From Ehrlichia ruminantium (lineage in GTDB: Bacteria > Pseudomonadota > Alphaproteobacteria > Rickettsiales > Anaplasmataceae): a DNA stretch of 64,000 bases. Positions 50,123 through 59,325 of this stretch are shown here, in pieces. The notes beneath the pieces were generated by a model. The model saw nothing but the letters and a program-made list of their open reading frames with translations, was not told the DNA's origin and searched no databases. The stretch spans positions 124,001 through 188,000 of the forward strand of contig NZ_CP033455.1 of NCBI RefSeq assembly GCF_009728835.1, written 5' to 3'. The translations under genes were made by a program, and so were the position numbers. Position 1 is the first letter of the stretch. Each line of letters opens with the position of its first letter.

Positions 50123-53100
50123 ATGTATCTTCCTATCATGCCAAGTGACTCTACTCCATCTATATTAAATCAAGTGTTGAATACTATAGACAGATATGAG
50201 CTTGCCTATAATGACAGTGAAACTATCCCTGTAAGATATCGTAATATATTGAACACTGGGTTTTATCTGGCTGTTATGGTCAATATTATGTCTGTAGCTA
50301 TATTGTTTTACAGTTTATATATAGGGCGTGTTAAAAATAAAAACTTTAATAGTACTATTGCATCTACAGCTACTGTTGTCATCATATCTTCTATTCTGTT
50401 GTTGTATTTGTCTTATAAAATTTATATGAAAAATAGGATAAATACTATACTAAATGATAGTTTGATAGAGTTGGCGAATTCTGTTCAATCTTGTGTTCAG
50501 TTTGTTAGTGATCAGCATGAAAAATATGATAGTGCTGTAGTGCAATTAAGAGCTGTACTGGATAGATATGTAGAGTCTGATATACAACCTATTGTAAGTA
50601 CAGTTGAAGATTGTTTGCAAGCTTTATGTATACGTGCAGATAATCAAGAATTATTAATTATGCGGATGATGGAGGACTTGTTTTCTTCCTATCAAGATGA
50701 ATTGTCTAAAGTATCTGTAATATTGCAGAAAATAAGTGATCAAATAGGGAGTCTAGCGCATCAAGATTCTCTAGTTGAGGGTCTTGTATGTTTAGTTGAT
50801 AGTAAAATAAAAGCACTGGTTGCGCAGGATTTTCTTAATAAGTATATTGGTCATTATGCTGCATTGGAAGGTAAATTATGTTTAGAATTAGTGACCTTAC
50901 TATCCAATGTTGTGCCGATGATACAATCATATGAATGGTCTTCTAAGTGGAGTATAATAAATAAATCAATAAAAGAAAGAGCAGATAAGTTATGTGATTC
51001 TTTAGACAAGGTTAAAACGTCATTGAAACATGAAACATCTCAGAGGTTGGGGTGTTGTTTATTTGATATACTGTATAACGTTGTAGTAGAAATTAATGAG
51101 TTTCTTTCTGCTGTAGAGAAAGATGACAGTGTTTTGGTTAGAGGAATAGGGAATTCATGTGACGTTGAGAGTAAAAAATCGTTATTATTTTCAGGGAGCA
51201 CAACTGGAAAAAGTAAGGAAGGGATTATTCCTAATACAGAAGATACTAAAATATTGGGAAAAAATAAAAGTCAACCATGTGGTAGTATAATTGATATGGA
51301 TGATAAACATAGTGATGTGGATCGTTTAAGTAATAGTACTACTCTTAGTACTAAAGATGTATTCTTTAGTTCAATAAAGGAGTTAGCAGGTGATTTTTTA
51401 GATAAAGTAAGTGGTTCTGTAAGCACAAAGGATATTTTACCTTCTGTTATAGTTGTTGGTGAAAAAATTACACCTGGACAAAATCAGGGTATTCCAGATA
51501 TTGCTTCTGGATGGGATTGGTTGCATGATGAGTTGTTAGAACAAAATCAAAATGTTCCAGATATCAGTTCTGGATGGGATTGGGGAACTGACGTGTTTCC
51601 GATAATCGATTCTCATGAACGAGAAAGCTATAGAGCAAGTCAACTTGCTGAGGCAGCTAAAGGTAATTCACTATGTGTTGAAAAATGTACAGATGGTGCA
51701 GATATGCCTACTGAGTTTACCGGTAATATTTTATCTAATTGTGTAGGTAAAAATATGATTGGTAATGTATCTAGTATATCGTATGGAGATGATGCTCTTG
51801 ATTGTATGTTTGATAGGTTTGTTGGGCAAGACCCTAATTATACAACAACAGGCAATAGGAGCCAAGCTTCTAGAAATTCTACAGGCCAATTGGGTTATGT
51901 TAATATGACTATAGCTGATGTAGGCAATTCTTCTAAATCTACTAGTGATGTTTTATTTCCTGGTTGTACGATAAATCATGGTGTAGCTAATCCTCCTCAA
52001 GAAACTCAGCTTTTGATGAGTAAAGATGAAACTTTAGGTAACTTTCGTGTTCCATCTCAAGGATTTACACTGCAGGAAGAAGATGCTGCATTAAATGTAC
52101 AATGTGCAGAGGATCGTGTGAATGATTGTGCTGTGGGACAACAAGATGAAATTCATGTAGGAAGTGATAATGTAAAGGGTGTGTCTCAAAATGCTGAAGC
52201 GTCTTCTAATGGGCAAGAGGAGTTTACTTGCTCTGTTGCGAGTTGTACGACAAGTGAGTTATTAGGGCTAAGTTCTAGGGATGCGATGCGTGTAAATGTG
52301 TTGAACTTAGGTAAATTTAGTAAAGGACAGGGTAGTAATTTATCTAGTCAGAATAATGTAATGCTACAAGAAAGTATGTCTGATATTCCTCTAGATGATG
52401 ATTCTATAGTCCAAGATGATCATTCTATTATGCAGGATGATGGTGCTAATGTATTTGTGAGGATGAAAAGAAGATTATTTAAATCTGGTGGGAAAGATTC
52501 TAGTAGTACTACAGAGCAAATATGTGAAGATGTTTTAGGTAAAGATAAGGCCAAGGTGTCTCCTATTGAAGGAATGATCGAAAAGTTTGTTGTTTATGTG
52601 GGAAGAGGCACTGGTGATATAGGACAGACAAATACATATAATGTTGAGTGTGAAGCATCTTGTAGTTCTAGTATGGAAAAAGCTGATGTGCCTGACAATA
52701 TAGAAAAGAGATCTTATCTTGTAGATTTTAAAACCAAGCTATATGGATTGGTGAATTTTTCCAATAGAGATGATAGTAAGAATGGTGAGGACGGCTCCTC
52801 TAGCTATCCTCAACAGAATGATTGTACTCCTGCTCCAGAGAATGTTGTTCAGGAAAGTGGTGATGAAGATAAAGATACTGTGTTACCTCAAATAATTAAT
52901 CCTGTTGGTGTGAATGGTGAAAGCAGTAAAGACAGTACTGCTGAGGATACTGAAGAGGGTGGTTGTACTCCTACTACAGAAAATGTTGTTCAGGAAAGTA
53001 GTGATGAAGATAAAGATACTGTGTTACCCCAAATAATTAATCCTGTTGGCGTGAATGGTGAAAGCAGTAAAAACATTATTGCCGAAGATACTGAAGAGAG

Positions 53101-54880
53101 TGGTTGTACTCCTACTCCAGAAAATGTTGTTCAGAAAAGTGGTGGTGAAGATAAAGATACTGTGTCACACAAAGTGATTAGTCCTGTTAATGTGAGTGAT
53201 AAAAGTAGTAAAGACAGTCCTGCTGAAGATATTAAACAGGGTGATTGTACTACTACACAGGGTATTGTTCGGGAGAGTAGTAAGCTAGGTAAAAGTAGTA
53301 TATTGCGCAGAATTATGAATCCTTTTAACGGGGATGATAAGAGTAGTGAAGATAGTCCTTCTAAGGATACTGAACAGGGTGGTTGTACTACTACACAGGG
53401 TATTGTTCAGGAAAGTAGTAAACGAGATAAAAGTAATATATTGCGCAGAATTATGAATCCTTTTAACAGGGATGATAAGAGTAGTGAAGATAGTCTTTCT
53501 AAGGATGCTGAACAGGATGATTGTACTCCTACTCCAGAAAATGTTATTCAAGAAAGTAGTGGTGAAGATAAAGGTATTGTGTCACAGGAAGTGGTTAGTC
53601 CTGTTGACTTGGATGGTGAAAGTAGTAAAGACAGTACTACTGAAGGGACTGAACATGATGATTGTATTCCTAATCCAGAAAATATTGTTCAGGAAAATAA
53701 TAAACGAGATAAAAGTAGTATATTGCACAGAATTATGAATCCTTTTAACAGGGATGATAAGAGTAGTGAAGATAGTCTTTCTAAGGATGCTGAACAGGAT
53801 GATTGTACTCCTACTCCAGAGAATGTTGTTCAGGAAAATAGTAAACGAGATAAAAGTAGTATATTGCGCAGAATTATGAATCCTTTTAACAGGGATGATA
53901 AGAGTAGTGAAGATAGTCCTTCTAAGGATACTGAACAGGATGATTGTACTCCTACTCCAGAGAATGTTGTTCAGGAAAATGGTGGTGAAGATAAAGATAC
54001 TGTGTCACACAAAGTGATTAGTCCTGTTGATGTGAGTGGTAAAAGTAGTAAAGACAGTCCTGCTGAAGATATTAAACAGGGTGATTGTACTACTACACAG
54101 GGTATTGTTCAGGAAAGTAGTAAACGAGATAAAAGTAGTATATTGCACAGAATTATGAATCCTTTTAACAGGGATGATAAGAGTAGTGAAGATAGTCCTT
54201 CTAAGGATGCTGAACAGGGTGGTTGTACTACTACTACACAGGGTATTGTTCGGGAAAGTAGTAAATTAGGTAAAAATACTATATTGCGTAGAATTATGGA
54301 TCCTTTTAACAGGGATGATAAAAGTAGTGAAGGTAGTACTTCTAAGGATACTAAACACGGTGATTATACTTCTACTCCAGAAAATATTGTTCAGGGAAAT
54401 GGTGGTAAAGATACTATGCCACAGAAAATGGTTAGTCCTGTTGATATGAATGATAAAAGTAGTAAAGACAGTGCTACTGAGGATACTGAACAGGATGATT
54501 GTGGTACTGTAGAAGATGTTGTTCAGGAAAGTAATGAGGAAGGTAAAGATACTGTGTCACAGAAAATGGTTAGTCCTGTTGATATGAATGATAAAAGTAG
54601 TAAAGACAGTGCCACTGAGGATACTGAACAGGGTGATTGTGGTACTGTAGAAAATGTTGTTCAGGAAAGTAGTGAGCAGGAGCAAAAATGTGAAGTTTTA
54701 TTGTCATTGATATCGTTACAGATGCTGATGTTAAAATTATTATATAGCATACGCATTGATAGTATTATAAAACGTTCAGACATTGGTATAAATTCAGCGC
54801 GTTTCTATGGTAGGCAGCGTATGGTTAGTAGTGTATCTCACGTCAAAAGTTTGCAAAATTCTTATAATATGGTAAAATAG
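50123..54880 (+). CDS. Large tandem-repeat membrane protein, hypothetical
   Basis: I do not recognise a family. The 1585-aa protein has a short cytosolic head, two membrane helices (about 47-68 and 78-101), a helical, probably coiled-coil region to about residue 350, a disordered Ser/Asp/Asn-rich section with two copies of a P-D-I-(A/S)-S-G-W-D-W motif near 455-490, and from residue 901 thirteen units of about 47 aa plus a partial one, then a 65-aa tail with a hydrophobic patch. Units are acidic and Ser/Lys/Asp rich, recalling TRP effectors of Ehrlichia, but the TM pair is not typical of those. The next gene has the same TM-pair plus coiled-coil layout. Start at ATG 50123 or 50138. Confidence 0.8.
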   Translation: MYLPIMPSDSTPSILNQVLNTIDRYELAYNDSETIPVRYRNILNTGFYLAVMVNIMSVAILFYSLYIGRVKNKNFNSTIASTATVVIISSILLLYLSYKIYMKNRINTILNDSLIELANSVQSCVQFVSDQHEKYDSAVVQLRAVLDRYVESDIQPIVSTVEDCLQALCIRADNQELLIMRMMEDLFSSYQDELSKVSVILQKISDQIGSLAHQDSLVEGLVCLVDSKIKALVAQDFLNKYIGHYAALEGKLCLELVTLLSNVVPMIQSYEWSSKWSIINKSIKERADKLCDSLDKVKTSLKHETSQRLGCCLFDILYNVVVEINEFLSAVEKDDSVLVRGIGNSCDVESKKSLLFSGSTTGKSKEGIIPNTEDTKILGKNKSQPCGSIIDMDDKHSDVDRLSNSTTLSTKDVFFSSIKELAGDFLDKVSGSVSTKDILPSVIVVGEKITPGQNQGIPDIASGWDWLHDELLEQNQNVPDISSGWDWGTDVFPIIDSHERESYRASQLAEAAKGNSLCVEKCTDGADMPTEFTGNILSNCVGKNMIGNVSSISYGDDALDCMFDRFVGQDPNYTTTGNRSQASRNSTGQLGYVNMTIADVGNSSKSTSDVLFPGCTINHGVANPPQETQLLMSKDETLGNFRVPSQGFTLQEEDAALNVQCAEDRVNDCAVGQQDEIHVGSDNVKGVSQNAEASSNGQEEFTCSVASCTTSELLGLSSRDAMRVNVLNLGKFSKGQGSNLSSQNNVMLQESMSDIPLDDDSIVQDDHSIMQDDGANVFVRMKRRLFKSGGKDSSSTTEQICEDVLGKDKAKVSPIEGMIEKFVVYVGRGTGDIGQTNTYNVECEASCSSSMEKADVPDNIEKRSYLVDFKTKLYGLVNFSNRDDSKNGEDGSSSYPQQNDCTPAPENVVQESGDEDKDTVLPQIINPVGVNGESSKDSTAEDTEEGGCTPTTENVVQESSDEDKDTVLPQIINPVGVNGESSKNIIAEDTEESGCTPTPENVVQKSGGEDKDTVSHKVISPVNVSDKSSKDSPAEDIKQGDCTTTQGIVRESSKLGKSSILRRIMNPFNGDDKSSEDSPSKDTEQGGCTTTQGIVQESSKRDKSNILRRIMNPFNRDDKSSEDSLSKDAEQDDCTPTPENVIQESSGEDKGIVSQEVVSPVDLDGESSKDSTTEGTEHDDCIPNPENIVQENNKRDKSSILHRIMNPFNRDDKSSEDSLSKDAEQDDCTPTPENVVQENSKRDKSSILRRIMNPFNRDDKSSEDSPSKDTEQDDCTPTPENVVQENGGEDKDTVSHKVISPVDVSGKSSKDSPAEDIKQGDCTTTQGIVQESSKRDKSSILHRIMNPFNRDDKSSEDSPSKDAEQGGCTTTTQGIVRESSKLGKNTILRRIMDPFNRDDKSSEGSTSKDTKHGDYTSTPENIVQGNGGKDTMPQKMVSPVDMNDKSSKDSATEDTEQDDCGTVEDVVQESNEEGKDTVSQKMVSPVDMNDKSSKDSATEDTEQGDCGTVENVVQESSEQEQKCEVLLSLISLQMLMLKLLYSIRIDSIIKRSDIGINSARFYGRQRMVSSVSHVKSLQNSYNMVK
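52823..54680 (+). repeat. In-frame 141-bp (47-aa) repeats, 13 units plus a partial one
   Basis: Each unit starts with a C-T-P-T-P-E-N-V-V-Q-E or C-T-T-T-Q-G-I-V stretch and contains D-K-S-S-(E/K)-D-S. Two kinds differ in the middle: kind F has ILRRIMNPFNRDDKSSEDS, kind V has V...ISPV.V.(D/G)(K/E)SSKDS. The order is V V V F F V F F V F F V V, so a three-unit V-F-F block of about 420 bp is itself repeated three times. All copies stay in frame. Confidence 0.95.
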
Positions 54881-54958
54881 TGTTATATAGTCAAAATAGT
54901 ACAGATGTGTATTCTCTGTTAAGTTATAGGTGTTATTCTCAATTAATTGCTTAAATTT

Positions 54959-56308
54959 ATGATAAGTAGTGACAAGTCTCAACGTATGACACATGCAATT
55001 GTTGATTACAACGATTTTTGTGCCGTTAATAGAAAGCATTTGAGTTTTCGTTATAACATGTTTATTCATATTTGTTTGTATATACTACTTGTAATGAATA
55101 TGTGCTGTATTATGATTTTAATGATTCACCACATGTGCTTATTTGATATATTAAGTGGAAGGCTTAGTTTATTTGGTCCGTCTGTTCCATTAGAGTTGTC
55201 AATAGCGTTAATAGCTATTATTCCAGTTGTTATATTATCCCTAGTACTTCTTTATAAAAAGTCTAATATTCAATCTGTCAAATCTGCTTTAGTAGATAAA
55301 AGTGTTAATTTTGTAAAGCATTTTGGGGATTGTGTTAAAGAAGTAGAAACGCATGCAAATAAGCTACAGTTAACTATATGTAGTTTGCAGGCAGAGTATG
55401 AACAGTTAGCTGTGAAACAAGCTGAGTTGGCTGAAGCATGTAAATTGCGTAGTAATACACTTGATTTAAAATTATCTGCATTATCAAACACAGTTGAGAA
55501 TATGACAGGTCAGTTACGTGCACATTTTGTAGGATCTGATTCTAAAGTTAAAGAATTATCTGAAAGATTGAGTAAGTTATGTTCTGATAGTCAAAGTGCT
55601 CAATACCGGATCGATCTATATATTGCGAGTGTAGGTGAGGCAGTTAGGCAAGAAATCTATGATATAAGTGAGAAAACTCAATTTCTTCAGCAGCTTTATA
55701 TTCATTTAACGGAATCCTCGGTTAGTTTTGATAGCATAAAATTTATGATTAAGAAGTATGTTGAATATGTTGAAAATAGACCTCATTTAAAAAAATGTGC
55801 TGGTATCACATTGCGACATACTAAAGTGTGGGTGTTATATAATAGTTTGAAAGAAACATTATCTAGTGCTGATCATATAAATTCTAGTGATGATTGTGAG
55901 GTTATTGAATGGGGGCAAAATCTGATAAAAATATTAGAAAGGCAGAAATTTGGTGAGTTAAATGTGGAAGAAGTGTCTTGTAGTGAGGATGAAAAAACAT
56001 ATATACAAGATATGTTTATAGTGAATTTCCCTTTATTACACATTAACTGTTTGCGTTTAGTAGCTGATAGGCATAGTTGTGTACTTCAACGATCTTGTGC
56101 TGCTTTACAAGGGTTTTCTGCAGAATTAATAGCAGGGAATATAAATTTCAAATCATCAGGTGATGATGGTTTGCAAGATCAGGGTACGTTTGATGATAGT
56201 AATAACACTATTGTATCACAGCCTTTACAGATGGAAGGTCTTGATAATGTTAATGTGGTGGTTCACGAATCTGTTGTGCCTAGATCTAGGTCTTCATCAC
56301 TTTCTTGA
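54959..56308 (+). CDS. Hypothetical membrane protein with coiled coil
   Basis: Unrecognised 449-aa protein. Two membrane helices (about 33-57, very rich in Met/Ile/Leu/Cys, and 78-100) are followed by a long helical region (about 105-240) with heptad-like KELSERLSKLCSDSQS and LQAEYEQLAVKQAELAEACK, a mixed domain, and a Ser-rich tail ending RSRSSSLS. The layout matches the N-terminal half of the 1585-aa protein just upstream, and both have a Cys-containing helix near the end of the domain, so they may be diverged paralogues. An in-frame TTG at 54947 would add four residues; I choose ATG 54959. Part of its 5' end is found again, inverted, at 56536-56654. Confidence 0.78.
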   Translation: MISSDKSQRMTHAIVDYNDFCAVNRKHLSFRYNMFIHICLYILLVMNMCCIMILMIHHMCLFDILSGRLSLFGPSVPLELSIALIAIIPVVILSLVLLYKKSNIQSVKSALVDKSVNFVKHFGDCVKEVETHANKLQLTICSLQAEYEQLAVKQAELAEACKLRSNTLDLKLSALSNTVENMTGQLRAHFVGSDSKVKELSERLSKLCSDSQSAQYRIDLYIASVGEAVRQEIYDISEKTQFLQQLYIHLTESSVSFDSIKFMIKKYVEYVENRPHLKKCAGITLRHTKVWVLYNSLKETLSSADHINSSDDCEVIEWGQNLIKILERQKFGELNVEEVSCSEDEKTYIQDMFIVNFPLLHINCLRLVADRHSCVLQRSCAALQGFSAELIAGNINFKSSGDDGLQDQGTFDDSNNTIVSQPLQMEGLDNVNVVVHESVVPRSRSSSLS

Positions 56309-57160
56309 AAATGTTAGAAAAGTTTATTCTTATAGTAAATCTATATTTTATAATTCTGTTATGTATTAATGGTAACTTTGTAGTTTTTTATTATTCAAAT
56401 GTTTAATTATCAAAACATGGTGTTAGTACTTTTATTGTAAAAGTTGAAATGTTAGAAGATGTACTTTTTTAGAATTGTGTACGATTTATGTTTGTAGTAG
56501 TATTTAATTATACATATATGCCAGTTCATATTTCCTAAAATCATGATACAGTGCATATTCATTACAAGTAGTATATACAAACAAATATGAATAAACATGT
56601 TAAACGAAAACTCAAATGCTTTCTATTAACAGCACAAAAATCTTTGTAATCAACTATGTGAGATTTGTAATTTCTTATTGCTGTTTGATATTTATGGTAT
56701 TTACTATCCTATATTTGTTAGATATTGGATAAATACTATAATTTATTGTTTTTGATGGTTAGGCTAGATTTCTGTTAATTTTAAGTCAATGTTTATAGTT
56801 ATGACTTGGTTATCAATAAAGTTTGTTTTGTTGGTGCTCTGTGTGATAATTGTAGTTAGTATATTATAGTATGATAAGTGTAATGTTTTAGCAGTTTCTA
56901 TTATTAAAAATGTGTATGTTAACAATGATGTGCTGACAATATTAAAACTGATAATCTGTAATTCTGTTTAATGGGTTATGGTTTTATGGAGACAGTTATT
57001 TCTTTATTTTGCTGCAGTCTGCTGGGTAAAAATATAGGTTTTGTTGTTAGATATGTGATATCTTAGGAATCAAAATTATTTTGTTTCAAGTACTTCATTT
57101 TAATTATGTTGTGTTTATTAATATTCTATAATATGAAATTTACTTATAATAAAGTAAATT
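56309..57160. other. Spacer downstream of the 449-aa gene
   Basis: About 850 bp between convergent genes. It contains the inverted gene fragment listed separately at 56536-56654. The remainder is AT-rich without recognised features. Confidence 0.45.
56536..56654 (-). pseudogene. Inverted fragment of the 449-aa gene (5' end)
   Basis: The reverse complement of this segment matches 55001-55120, codons 15-54 of the gene just upstream (the first membrane helix), with about five mismatches and one single-base indel over 120 bp, roughly 95% identity. The indel breaks the frame. The two copies form an inverted repeat with 1.4 kb between them. A further faint match past 56654 suggests that the original copy extended farther and has partly been deleted. 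Confidence 0.88.
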
Positions 57161-57664
57161 TCATATTGATGTATCTGGTAATAATTTGACAGAAGCAGAT
57201 AAGTTATTTCTCCATGTTTGTAAGTTGGTTTTTATTCTATCGTTAGATAAAGATAGTATAGATGCTGCCATTATAGCTGCATTGTATCCCCCTGAGGATC
57301 CTATGGCCATGGTTGCTACAGGTACTCCTTTAGGCATTTGAACTATTGATAGTAAGCTATCTATACCATTAAGATTACTACTCTTTATTGGTACTCCTAT
57401 CACTGGAAGATATGTTAAGGATGCTACTAATCCTGGTAAGTGTGCTGCTCCTCCTGCTCCAGCAATAATTACCTTGAATCCGTTTGTTTCTGCTGACTTT
57501 GCAAATGTGTAAAGTCTTTCTGGTGTTCTGTGAGCAGATATTATCATTGTTTTATGGCTAATATTTAGCTCATTTAATATTGATGTTGAATATTGCATTG
57601 TTGCAAAATCTGATTGACTTCCCATTATTACTGCTACATCAACAGTATCTTGATTAGTTAACAT
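57161..57664 (-). CDS. purE: N5-carboxyaminoimidazole ribonucleotide mutase
   Basis: Moves the carboxyl group of N5-CAIR to form CAIR in purine synthesis. The 167-aa product is a class I PurE: VAVIMGSQSDFATMQ, the ISAHRTPERLYTFAK motif with the catalytic His, FKVIIAGAGGAAHLPGLVAS, PVIGVPIKS, and MPKGVPVATMAIG. It overlaps the upstream thioredoxin-like gene by 11 bp, so translation is likely coupled. purK is not adjacent. Confidence 0.96.
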   Translation of the reverse strand: MLTNQDTVDVAVIMGSQSDFATMQYSTSILNELNISHKTMIISAHRTPERLYTFAKSAETNGFKVIIAGAGGAAHLPGLVASLTYLPVIGVPIKSSNLNGIDSLLSIVQMPKGVPVATMAIGSSGGYNAAIMAASILSLSNDRIKTNLQTWRNNLSASVKLLPDTSI

Positions 57665-58196
57665 TGTATTTCTCTTTGATATCTTGAATAATTGATTGTA
57701 ATTGGCTTATGTTTTTGATATTTGTTATAAGTGCATCTTTGTATAGAACTGCTATATAAGGAATATTGTTGTTGAAATTTATTCCATATTTAGATAACTG
57801 TAGTATTAGTTTTCCCATGTAACGTGGCTGTATGTTGTATGGTGTAAAGTGAATAGTACCTTGTCTTGCTAGAAAAGAAAGTAATTTATTTTTATTTTCA
57901 TCTAGTGATATCATGATTGGGTTTATATCTTTATCGTGACCAATAATTCTATTAATTTCTGGGATTTTCTTTACGCAACTATTACACCAGGATGTATAAA
58001 TTGTTATTATATTTATTTTTGATTCTGTTATATTGAATGTTTCTGATATAGCGTCATCTGAGCTGATTTCGTGAATTTTTAATTTAATATCAGAAGTGCT
58101 AAATTCTTCTTTATTGTAAGAGGATATTTTGTTGAAAAAGAATATGATAGAGATACAAATAATACCAATAAAAAGTATAAAGTGTTTGTTATGCAT
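57654..58196 (-). CDS. TlpA/CcmG-like membrane-anchored thioredoxin
   Basis: A thiol-disulfide protein of about 180 aa, anchored by an N-terminal helix (FILFIGIICISIIFFF) with its thioredoxin domain facing the periplasm. The active site is TIYTSWCNSCVKKIPEI (W-C-N-S-C), and NNIPYIAVLY supplies the cis-Pro region. It could be the reductant for cytochrome c maturation (compare ccmF in this window) or a more general TlpA/DsbE protein. Starts at 58214 and 58256 are alternatives; none has a good Shine-Dalgarno. It overlaps purE by 11 bp. Confidence 0.8.
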   Translation of the reverse strand: MHNKHFILFIGIICISIIFFFNKISSYNKEEFSTSDIKLKIHEISSDDAISETFNITESKINIITIYTSWCNSCVKKIPEINRIIGHDKDINPIMISLDENKNKLLSFLARQGTIHFTPYNIQPRYMGKLILQLSKYGINFNNNIPYIAVLYKDALITNIKNISQLQSIIQDIKEKYNVN

Positions 58197-58256
58197 GATA
58201 AAATAATGCTTCATAAAGTATGTTAATATTATGAATAGTGTGTTGCTATTTCTCAA

Positions 58257-58640
58257 GCGTTTTGATGATTTACTAATCCTGTATAATTGTGTTGTTTAAG
58301 AATAATTTTAGTTAAATTATTGAGGATTATGTGATGTTAAGATGTGCTACAGTTTTGCTGTTGTACAGGGAAATGTTTAGTTTTAGAACGTGCTGATGTA
58401 TTGATCATTCTGATGATTAGTGAGTGTATATGGTCTAGTATGTGGGATTAAACCTTTATGTGTCCATATTATAAATTTAGTAATGATCTAGTACTGGTGA
58501 GTAGTTTAATGTTGTACGATTGTTTATTGTAGTTATCAATATTGAACTTATAACACTGGTTGTCTATTTTAGAATATAAGCTTGAACTTTTTATGTGATA
58601 ATATAGAATAAAAAGAGTGTTAAGTTTGAAGATATGAAAT
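58257..58640. other. Divergent spacer with ihfA promoter region
   Basis: About 380 bp (slightly more from the chosen thioredoxin start) between divergent genes. No clear promoter boxes or repeats are evident. A 65-codon minus-strand frame here lacks any family resemblance and is not called. Confidence 0.35.
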
Positions 58641-58940
58641 ATGACTGAGACTCTTACCAAATCCAAGATAGCAGAAGTGATAAATAGAGATATAGGCTTA
58701 TCTCGAGAAGATGCTGCATCTATTGTTGGAGAAATTCTAGACGAGATGATGAATGCGCTAGCAAAAGATCGTATATTGAAGATATCTTCTTTTGGTACAT
58801 TTAAGTCTTATAAGAAAAAAGCTCGTGTTGGTCGCAATCCAAAGACTGCTGAAGAGTTTATTATCAAAGAACATAATACTGTGTCGTTTTATCCGTCAAT
58901 ACTTGTAAAACATTCTATAAATGATGATTCAGGAGAGTAA
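58641..58940 (+). CDS. ihfA: Integration host factor subunit alpha (HU/IHF family)
   Basis: Nucleoid protein that bends DNA at specific sites. The 99-aa product has the complete HU/IHF fold: TLTKSKIAEVINRDIGLSREDAASIVGEILDEMMNAL, ILKISSFGTF, the DNA-contacting arm with VGRNPKTAEEF, and VSFYPSILVKHSIN. The order ihfA-merR-tRNA-Pro is common in alphaproteobacteria and supports alpha over HU. Its end overlaps the possible upstream start of the next gene. Confidence 0.9.
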   Translation: MTETLTKSKIAEVINRDIGLSREDAASIVGEILDEMMNALAKDRILKISSFGTFKSYKKKARVGRNPKTAEEFIIKEHNTVSFYPSILVKHSINDDSGE

Positions 58941-58950
58941 GGGTAGATTG

Positions 58951-59325
58951 ATGGCTAAAAAGGGAGTGTGTCAAAACAATAATACTAGGCTTCAAACAAT
59001 AAGTGAAGTTGCAAAGAATTTGAATGTTGAGCAATATGTTTTGAGATTTTGGGAGGAAAAGTTTCCTCAAATTAGTCCAATCAAACGTCGTGGTAGGAGA
59101 TTGTATAGTCAAGTTGATATAGATACTTTAAAATATATTAAGTATTTGTTATATGATAAAGGCTATAAAATCAAAGGTGTTCAACAGGAATTGAGTAGTG
59201 TTAATACTGCTGCTATTGCTAAAGATAATTGTCAACAGGGAATGGATACAGAAGTGTTAACTAAGTTGTTAAATGATATGTTGGATTTAAGAGATAGTTT
59301 ACTAAAAAAAATAAACGGAGTGTAG
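58951..59325 (+). CDS. MerR family transcriptional regulator
   Basis: DNA-binding protein of about 124 aa: a winged-helix domain, LQTISEVAKNLNVEQYVLRFWEEKFPQISPIKRRGRRLYSQVDIDTLKYIKYLLYDKG, followed by a short C-terminal helix. The W-E-x-K-F-P, R-R-G-R-R-x-Y pattern is that of the MerR protein found beside ihfA in alphaproteobacteria. The effector is unknown. A start at 58921 would overlap ihfA by 20 bp, but AAGGG seven bases ahead of the ATG at 58951 favours MAKKGV. Its stop codon lies inside tRNA-Pro: the last ten bases of the gene are the first ten of the tRNA. Confidence 0.9.
   Translation: MAKKGVCQNNNTRLQTISEVAKNLNVEQYVLRFWEEKFPQISPIKRRGRRLYSQVDIDTLKYIKYLLYDKGYKIKGVQQELSSVNTAAIAKDNCQQGMDTEVLTKLLNDMLDLRDSLLKKINGV

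Noticed and set aside
53285-53738. Two 88-codon frames (one per strand) inside the 47-aa repeat region
   Set aside because: The repeat period of 141 bp is a multiple of three, so any open stretch in another frame is copied through several units; they carry no independent evidence.
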